Below, piece by piece: positions 57,650 to 64,000 of a stretch of 64,000 nucleotides of DNA. Both the position numbers and the translations under genes were made by a program. The stretch is taken from assembly GCA_946811695.1 (NCBI GenBank), contig OX328123.1, forward strand, positions 146,988,337 through 147,052,336. Reading direction: 5' to 3'. A model generated the notes under the pieces. It was not told the origin of the DNA. It saw only the letters and a list, made by a program, of their open reading frames with translations, and ran no database searches. Origin of the DNA: Gonocerus acuteangulatus (taxonomy: Eukaryota > Arthropoda > Insecta > Hemiptera > Coreidae). The stretch's first letter is position 1. Every line of letters starts with the position of its first letter.

Positions 57650-58062
57650 CCAGGTTTTATTTGTGAATGGGAAGTAGAGCCCGATCCGATCACTGGACAA
57701 GAAAAAAATTGGAAGTAGAGGGACAGTCTCGTGCTAGCAATAAGAATTGTAGTCATGGGTGTCTTGTCGATCCCAAAAATGTTTGAAGGCTTTGAATAAG
57801 GATGGCAACTGCTAGAAATATATCTGCAAGATGTTGCCAAGAGTATCTGATGCTAAACTTAAGGCGGGAGTATTTCTTGGACCACAAATTAGCAAGTTGA
57901 TTTCTGATACCTTATTAGAAGGAACGATGACAGAAAAACTGGCATGAATTGGTAAGCTGCAATGCAATATGAGTGTGAAAGTACATTTCCTGCATGTTGA
58001 AAAGTTTCACCAGAACATAAAGGAAATTGAAAGATGCAACCAGGAAAAATGGAATATAATTG
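57650..58062 (+). pseudogene. Fragment of an arthropod transposon-associated protein family
   Basis: Across frames, the plus strand reads LPRVSDAKLKAGVFLGPQIS (about 57830-57890), then CNMSVKVHFLH (about 57965) and EKFHQNIKEIERCNQEKWN (about 58000). These match the order SDAKxKAGxFxGPQI, GCNMSLKxHFLHSH, ERFHQDIxxMExRYQGKW of a protein family common in arthropod genomes and probably of transposon origin. I recall no assigned function. Stops and deletions show it is a relic. Confidence 0.55.
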
Positions 58063-58069
58063 TTTTTCT

Positions 58070-58240
58070 CTTTTTTTTTTTACGGCGCATCGATATCTAG
58101 GCCATTAATGCCGACATCCAGGGTGCAGTGAGGAATTTTCCCAACGAGCCGTGGGATGAGAAAATTCCTGCCGCCGGTGGGGATCGATCCCACCATCTCC
58201 CACATATGAATCTAAGGCGTTAACCCAACTGGTCAAATGT
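58070..58240 (-). mobile_element. tRNA-derived SINE (second family), minus strand
   Basis: Read on the minus strand it begins TGACCAGTTGGGTTAACGCC (A box) and has GGTGGGATCGATCCCCACC (B box with its stem). It then runs through CATCCCACGGCTCGTTGGGA to GATATCGATGCGCCGT followed by A(11). The head is about 70 nt and the whole copy ~170 bp. The poly(A) end matches the truncated copy at about 30460-30519. Confidence 0.75.
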
Positions 58241-58600
58241 TAAATTTTAAGTGATGATGTGGAACATTAGTTAATTATGAAGAGTGTTGTGATGACATTT
58301 ATTGATTTATGAACTGATATTTAATAATATCACATAAATTTAATAGAGGCTAGTATAAAAATGCTTATTTTAATATTTCCTGTGTTGTGAAAAATTGGTA
58401 CCTGATGGATAAATACTAAGTTCATATTCTGATTCAGCTCACTCAAATTAGGGATAATGACATAATAAAATACAAACCCAAGGCAAAGCCACACTAAAAC
58501 CCTAGAGAGCCATATGATCAAGTATTAGGTACCTATACAGTATCTGCCCCTCTGGGCCAGGTTTAAATACAGGCTTAAGAAGGACAGACATAATAAAGGA
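58241..58600. other. Intron 1 sequence; SINE-tail word near 58540
   Basis: No gene. CAGTATCTGCCCCTCTGGGC at about 58540 resembles the 3' part of the tRNA-Ile-like SINE (AGTATCTGCCCCTCAGGGC). Confidence 0.4.
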
Positions 58601-59284
58601 GGTGGTTCGGGAAATGAGAGATCGGAGAGACGAGAGAGAGTACTGCGAGATCGGGCAGAGGTTTTAACCTGGAGAAGGTGGCTCGGGAAATGAGAGATCG
58701 GAGAGACGAGAGAGAGTACTGCGAGATCGGGCAGAGGTTTTAACCTGGAGGAGGTGGCTCGGGAAATGAGAGATCGGAGAGACGAGAGAGAGTACTGCGA
58801 GATCGGGCAGAGGTTTTAACCTGGAGAAGGTGGCTCGGGAAATGAGAGATCGGAGAGACGAGAGAGAGTACTGCGAGATCGGGCAGAGGTTTTAACCTGG
58901 AGGAGGTGGCTCGGGAAATGAGAGATCGGAGAGACGAGAGAGAGTACTGCGAGATCGGGCAGAGGTTTTAACCTGGAGGAGGTGGCTCGGGAAATGAGAG
59001 ATCGGAGAGACGAGAGAGAGTACTGCGAGATCGGGCAGAGGTTTTAACCTGGAGGAGGTGGCTCGGGAAATGGGAGATCGGAGTGACGAGAGAGAGTACT
59101 GCGAGATCGGGCAGAGGTTTTAACCTGGAGAAGGTGGCTCGGGAAATGGGAGATCGGAGAGACGAGAGAGAGTACTGCGAGATCGGGCAGAGGTTTTAAC
59201 CTGGAGAAGGTGGCTCGGGAAATGGGAGATCGGAGAGACGAGAGAGAGTACTGCGAGATCGGGTAGAGGTTTTAACCTGGAGGA
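58601..59284. repeat. 76-bp satellite, 9 copies
   Basis: GGTGGCTCGGGAAATGAGAG recurs every 76 bp from 58601 to 59209. The last copies share AAATGGGAG and are nearly identical. The array ends against a 5S-like fragment. Confidence 0.97.
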
Positions 59285-59299
59285 GGTTGTATTTGTACG

Positions 59300-59368
59300 A
59301 AAGAGGTACTGGGAGTGATTAGTACATGGATGGGTGACCACCTGGAAATACCAAGTGACGTGAGCATT
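59300..59368 (+). pseudogene. 5S rRNA-derived fragment (3' half)
   Basis: GATTAGTACATGGATGGGTG and ACCACCTGGAAATACCAAGT match the 3' half of eukaryotic 5S rRNA (box C and the GGTGACC...GGGAATACC helix). The 5' half is missing. It could be a 5S pseudogene or the head of a 5S-type SINE. Confidence 0.7.
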
Positions 59369-59453
59369 ATAAATTCATAAGCTGCAAAAAAGTAATAAAT
59401 GTTAAATATAATAATAAAATGCAACTTTAATCAAATAGAAAATGATGCCATAC

Positions 59454-59725
59454 CTCACGAAGATAAAATTGCTGGCAAAAAGAATTTCAACATACAATGA
59501 GCTCAAGGCAATATGTACCGCTATAATCATCAGTACTTTATCTGGAGCTACAAGACAAATAGCCCAAACTGACATCACTACACCATAGATTAGTATTATA
59601 TGTAGTAATAAAATGTACAAGACATATAAAGGACTTCTTGATTCTCCAAATCCTGTCGTCAGCATCAACCATCTATAGCTTTTGAACAAACTTCTGGACT
59701 TTTCACGGGATGCATTTTCAATCAT
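59454..59725 (-). CDS. Odorant receptor exon 1 (N-terminus, TM1-TM2)
   Basis: Minus-strand exon from ATG at 59725 to the donor GTGAG/GTATGG at 59454. It encodes ~90 residues: MIENASREKSRSLFKSYRWL, then TM1 (YVLYILLLHIILIYGVVMSV), TM2 (VLMIIAVHIALSSLYVEIL) and ASNFIFVR. The SYRWLMLTTGFGESRSPLY lead-in to TM1 is typical of insect 7tm_6 receptors. It ends in phase 2 (AG), which joins exon 2 (44910) to give FIFVR-SLKNTNN, a canonical linker. An in-frame TAG lies 7 codons upstream of the ATG with a possible acceptor (GTTATAG) there, so a further 5' exon is possible. The intron to exon 2 is ~14.5 kb and transposon-filled. Confidence 0.85.
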
Positions 59726-59885
59726 ACTGGATTCGATGGCTTCCTATAACCACTTCATCTGAATTCGTAGTCATCTGCAAACAGAAATTGAGTTTATTGT
59801 ATGATATTTGGTAATTACTAGATTAGAGAAATGGAAATTTGGCTAATGTGTATTTGTTAAGTTTTCCTAAGACTCAAAGCGTTGG

Positions 59886-60075
59886 AGCGGCAAGGTACGC
59901 TCAGTGGTAGAGCACTTCGACTAATGAACTGGAGGACCCCGAGCGCACACTAAGTATTTTTATCTTCTAGTGTCGTCATTTGAGGGTTGGATTTGGGGTC
60001 CCAGATCGTCCCTATGCTCACTAGGCTTTGATAGATTCCGAATGGATACCAGGCTTTCCCGACCGATTTTTAGAT
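59886..60075 (+). mobile_element. tRNA-Ile-like SINE, diverged partial copy
   Basis: GGTACGCTCAGTGGTAGAGC followed by CTAATGAACTGGAGGA and TCTAGTGTCGTCATTTG corresponds to the head and first body segment of the copies at 30010 and 62292. It lacks ~150 bp of the 3' body. Confidence 0.75.
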
Positions 60076-60107
60076 ATATATGATATGTAAAATTATAAAA
60101 ATTAGAA

Positions 60108-60608
60108 GTTCCTAGATCCTGCCAGTAGATTCACTAGACTCTTTAGATAGATACAGTACTGTATGTGACTTGTTTATGTATTGCTGAATCTGATTCCTTC
60201 AAGAACTCTAGTTCCTAGATCCTGCCAGTAGATTCACTAGACTCTGTGGATAGATACAGTACTGTATGTGACTTGTTTATGTATTGCTGAATCTGATTCC
60301 TTCAAGAACTCTAGTTCCTAGATCCTGCCAGTAGATTCACTAGACTCTGTGGATAGATACAGTACTGTATGTGACTTGTTTATGTATTGCTGAATCTGAT
60401 TCCTTCAAGAACTCTAGTTCCTAGATCCTGCCAGTAGATTCACTAGACTCTGTGGATAGATACAGTACTGTATGTGACTTGTTTATGTATTGCTGAATCT
60501 GATTCCTTCAAGAACTCTAGTTCCTAGATCCTGCCAGTAGATTCACTAGACTCTGTGGATAGATACAGTACTGTATGTGACTTGTTTATGTATTGCTGAA
60601 TCTGATTT
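60108..60608. repeat. 103-bp satellite, 5 copies
   Basis: GTTCCTAGATCCTGCCAGTA recurs at 60108, 60211, 60314, 60417 and 60520. The first copy has CTCTTTAGATAG for CTCTGTGGATAG; the rest are essentially identical. Confidence 0.97.
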
Positions 60609-61315
60609 TAGATAGAACAGTAGCTAAGTACCTGCTGAGTCTACTTGCTGTCAATGTCTGCTAACAATTGGGAATTGGGATAAAGCCAAATGCTATCGTC
60701 CAATTGCATTAAATATGCTAATACTTTCCATATAATTTATAAAGAAACAGGAAAGTTATAACAATCGGTTTGGATCATCGGCTATGTATACTTGATAAAA
60801 TTATAGGCTCTCTTCGACTTATATTTCCGTGAAATTAATGGAATTTTTATGTCTGTAAGTCTTTATTAGTTCCTGATTAAATCACTTCTGGAAAAACTCA
60901 ACCTGTAATTTAATCAAACTTTTCGGGGTTTGGATAATGCGTTTCTGATGTTCGATATTTCTTCAACTTGAAATCGTAAAATTATCATATTTTTTTTTTT
61001 TTTTTTTTTTTTTAAATGGATACACAATTACTTCAAATTTTGTTTCTTTGGCAAGAGGCGGAATTTAATATAAAAATAAACACCGTGGAATAGGCATCAT
61101 CCGAACCACCGCGACACCGCTGCACTGCTCTCCTTTTAAAAATGCTTCATCAGGGAAAGGCTCTACAGGGACTTGTGATCGCCCCCTCCCCCGGGAGGGC
61201 GTCCACAATCTCCAGAGCCCGTGATTGTGACAGTCCAGCGATGTCACGGCAGGAACGACCCCGGAAAATTGTACCTGTCAGAAAATAAAGTCCGACTCGC
61301 AGGATCTGCGTCATC
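60609..61315. other. Unassigned; short RT-like remnant and a GC-rich island
   Basis: Around 60676-60720 the plus strand reads DKAKCYRPIALNML, like reverse-transcriptase motif 1 (a few residues only). T-run at about 60990-61012. The GC-rich stretch 61090-61270 has a 60-codon minus frame of unknown family. Confidence 0.35.
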
Positions 61316-62225
61316 TTAGCGCGGTTCAGTTCCTATCCCTAGTGTCATTTGGAAAGATTGAAATAGAAACCGTTATTATTTTGGTTCCACATTTCCCCCG
61401 TAAACAAAGGGCCCTTTACCAAGGGGCAGCGTACCCTTATACCTGGAATAGCGTCCGCCACAGGTTGGCCAACCCAACTAATACAAATAGTTATTTCAAA
61501 TATCAAAACAAATATCAAAACGCTTCTAATTTTATTAATTTCTTCTACAATAATACTAATTCTATAAATAAATGCAATTAAAAAAAAACAACAACCCATT
61601 AAAATGTGAGCTAAAGAACTACGAAAACCCGATCAAAAGAACAAACAAACACATTTGAAGATTTAAGCACTTATTTCTCCGATTAACAATGCCTAATCAA
61701 AATTTTCTTTAGAATCTTTTTTGTAGAGAATTTAGTAAGCTTTCGAATACTAATACTAAGGAAAATTTACAAAGTTACCAAAACTTTTCATGTCTGTTAA
61801 TAAAATATTTTATTCTAACCCTTCCTTAACACCAAACGTAACCAAAATGTCAACATATTAGTTTTGATGAATGTTGAACATGCAGAAAATGTGTCAACTG
61901 AATCCCATGAATCTAGGTACCCAAACCGAAAACGGTATTCAAACAATATTTTTTCAATTTTCTCAAAAACGGTTAAGTTATCGCCGCTATAATGGTTTCA
62001 TTCGTTTTCCTAACCCGAGAAGCATATAAAACGAGTACTTACAAGCTTATGAACTCAAAAACGTAAGCGTTACGATTTTTCTTGCGCGAATTTCGCCCCA
62101 AACGCCATCTTCCAGTGGGCAGATTTTGCTGGTTAACGAACTTGACCTTTCAAATTAGACGAAAGATTTTTTTACCAAATTTCATCAAAATCGGACCATT
62201 CGTCTGGGAGCTACAGAGCGAACAG

Positions 62226-62228
<3 letters not shown>

Positions 62229-62288
<60 letters not shown>
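62229..62288. repeat. (AT)n microsatellite
   Basis: AT dinucleotide internal to the DNA element, left of the SINE. Confidence 0.95.
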
Positions 62289-62291
<3 letters not shown>

Positions 62292-62292
<1 letters not shown>

Positions 62293-62650
62293 GGGGCGAG
62301 GTTAGCTCAGTGGAAGAGCACTGGACTAATAAGCTGGAGGCCTGAGTTCAAATCCCCAAGCAAGCATTAAAGATTTTTTGTTCTATTGTCTTCGTTCATG
62401 GGTTGAATTTCCCCCATTTGGGGTCCCTGACCGTCCCTAGGCCAACCCAGCCTTTAATTAATTTAATAATGGGTACCTTGGTTGGTACTAATGAATCTAA
62501 CAGTCGAAGCAGCCAAGGGGAAAATCAGGCGGCCGGACCATAGTACTGACCACACCCACATCTCCCTAGTGTGCCGTATGGTCCTGAATCAGATACCTCT
62601 ATCGTATCTGCCCCTCAGGGCCCTCGTGGCCTGTTACGGGACTGATTTTT
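62292..62650 (+). mobile_element. tRNA-Ile-like SINE, copy 2
   Basis: Best-preserved copy: A box TTAGCTCAGTGGAAGAGC (about 62302-62319), anticodon-type loop CTAATAA, B box GAGTTCAAATCC (62344-62355). The body contains CCGTCCCTAGGCCAACCC and CTGTTACGGGACTGA, and an AT tail follows. Divergence from copy 1 is low to moderate. Confidence 0.88.
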
Positions 62651-62929
62651 ATATATATATATAAATATATATATACCGTTATTTTCGGTCTCTAGGGGTT
62701 CTGAAACGCGAAATTTTCTAGTCGGCACTTCCGGATCTTTTCATGTGATCAAGCTTATAAGCGGGGGTTCCTCCCTATGAAGGGAGGGAGGAACCGCGCT
62801 AAAAAGAAACTCTTATCAGGGTTCAAAAACGGGCTTTTAGTGTTTATTATAATAGTTCAAAACCAAGTGGTTTGTGATCATTGTTAATATTATTTGAAAT
62901 TGTGCTCATACAGTAATAACAACATTACA

Positions 62930-63832
62930 GGAAGCGGAAATCTCACCAGAAATGAAAAAGAGGCTTATTTATGACAGAGTGTTTTGGGTCCGAGTTGGGA
63001 AACTAGTTAACATCCTTGGTCAAATCGTTGAACTCATCACTGCCATTCAGTTAAATGGCCCTTTGGTCCACACAGTTCATAAGAAATTTCGGAATATACA
63101 GAAAACTCTTCAACAAGAAATCACAGAATCTTCTCATCAAATAACTGAGGGAAACCTTGTGCTAACTAAATGGGAGAAATGCAGTCAGTTTGGTGTTGGA
63201 AAAGCACATTTTGGTGGAGACTTGTGGAACCCTTCATCTCAAGTTTGGAATTTGAAGCGTGGTGAAATACATGGTGGCATTGGTTTTGTGTGTGAGCAAA
63301 GCACGGGATTGAAATGAGTTGATCTTCGGAAAGACATAGCTGACTATAGGAACAAAGAGGGATTATGACAAAGATCCTTTGTTTGGGAAGGTCTTGAAGA
63401 CAATGACAAAGAAAAGGCAATAAGTCCCGTGTTATGGTGGAGAGGCTTGAAAGATACATGTGTTATGGCAGAAGTAGCTGTAAGAATACTAGGAGCTCCT
63501 GTGACATCTGATGCTACTGAAGGAACATTCAGCATTTTCAGTTGGATTCACTGTAAAAAAAAAAAAAGAAACCGACTTACAACTGAAAGAGTAGGTCAAA
63601 TAGCATATTTGTCTCATAACTGGTATCTCCTCAACAACATCCAAAAACAGAGAAAGGAACAAACAGGAAAACCCCAAGACGGTTTCCAAGGAAAAGAAGC
63701 TGAAGAGAAGGAAGATGAATCACCAGCTATTGCCTGTGAAACTAGGAGTGATGATAGTGACTCTGAAGACGGCTACATGACACTTTCAAGGCATTCAAGT
63801 GATGAATAAATCTCTGACCCCGAAGACTTGGA
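62930..63832 (+). pseudogene. hAT-family transposase C-terminal half, frame-broken
   Basis: First frame from 62952: MKKRLIYDRVFWVRVGKLVN, then ILGQIVELITAIQLNG and VHKKFRNIQKTLQQEI, matching the region before the dimerisation domain. It ends TGA at 63317. After a frame change, RKDIADYRNKEG leads into the second frame, which contains WWRGLKDTCVMAEVAVRILG, VTSDATEGTFSIFSWIH and NRLTTERVGQIAYLSHNW. This is the hAT C-terminal dimerisation signature (ASSAxxERxFSxxxxIHSKxRNRLTxERxxxLxxI), ending at TAA 63807-63809 after an acidic tail. The catalytic N-terminal part and BED finger are absent from this window. A run of 12 A at ~63556 has probably disturbed the frame. A poly(A)-signal-like AATAAA lies near 63968. 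Confidence 0.82.
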
Positions 63833-64000
63833 ATTGGGTTATCGTAATCAATGAATTTAATTTAGGCCATCCCATTGCTTTACTTTGTTTTTTGAATTTG
63901 GAAGAGCTGTTATTTTCTGTATAAATGTTAAAAGGCTTAATATTTTTCTTACACTCACAGGTTATGAAATAAAACACACAAAAAAAAAGTTAAACTTAGG
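63833..64000. other. Downstream flank of the hAT remnant
   Basis: Non-coding; runs off the window. Confidence 0.4.

Larger units (their letters stand above)
61316..62802 (+). mobile_element. Full copy of the TTAGCGCGGTTCC element with a SINE in its microsatellite
   Basis: Starts TTAGCGCGGTTC (61316) and ends GGAACCGCGCTAA (62790-62802). The body (CTGAATCCCATGAATCTAGG, GGTTAACGAACTTGACC, TTCATCAAAATCGGACC) leads into (AT)n at 62229-62288. The tRNA-Ile-like SINE (62292-62650) and more (AT)n follow, then the ~130-bp tail from CGGTCTCTAGGGGTTCTGAA. Without the SINE the length (~1.13 kb) matches the 21702-22793 copy. Confidence 0.78.

Noticed and set aside
59300..59368. Functional 5S rRNA gene
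   Set aside because: Only the 3' half is present and no full internal promoter or terminator is seen.

Overview
The window looks like an insect genome, AT-rich and extremely repeat-dense. The strongest taxonomic pointer is a minus-strand insect odorant-receptor (7tm_6 family) gene. It sits among insect-type Jockey, L1-like, piggyBac, hAT and Penelope-like remnants and tRNA-derived SINEs. I cannot place it to order from sequence alone. No bacterial operons, CRISPR arrays or intact tRNA/rRNA genes are visible. Most short open frames are by-products of (AT)n tracts and tandem arrays.

Layout. 1-1.4 kb: a Jockey-type ORF1 (gag-like, three zinc knuckles) with one internal stop, cut by the window edge. 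1.85-8.0 kb: three successive satellites (91 bp with a higher-order pattern; 126 bp with a built-in hairpin; 83 bp carrying a piggyBac-end-like word), running into a decayed piggyBac-like element whose interior is a 162-bp minisatellite. 11-20 kb: 32-bp and 50-bp minisatellites, a transposon copy with an inverted partner at 39 kb, and a Jockey RNase H remnant inside a 32-bp satellite. 20-31 kb: several copies of a non-autonomous DNA element (short inverted repeat TTAGCGCGGTTCC, internal (AT)n), a 22-copy 156-bp array, and a TIR element with a tRNA-Ile-like SINE. 31-40 kb: nested MITE/retrocopy, a piggyBac element with TTAA at both ends, a 5'-truncated LINE with a target duplication, and a broken arthropod transposase-like gene.

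40.8-59.7 kb: three phase-compatible odorant-receptor exons on the minus strand, separated by introns of about 3.4 and 14.5 kb. The introns hold a 286-bp-arm near-perfect palindrome of apparent Penelope origin, a 370-bp-arm foldback, MITEs and a near-intact 5.1-kb L1-like LINE. That LINE is inserted in an older Jockey-like element with a 13-bp target duplication. Its ORF1 and ORF2 lie in one frame and are separated by a single TGA.

59.9-64 kb: more SINE copies, a 103-bp array, a full copy of the AT-containing DNA element with a SINE in its microsatellite, and a broken hAT transposase. The terminal receptor exons (TM6-TM7) were not found, so the gene is incomplete here or its remaining exons are hidden among repeats. 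Only the LINE ORFs and the receptor exons look like protein-coding sequence free of internal breaks.
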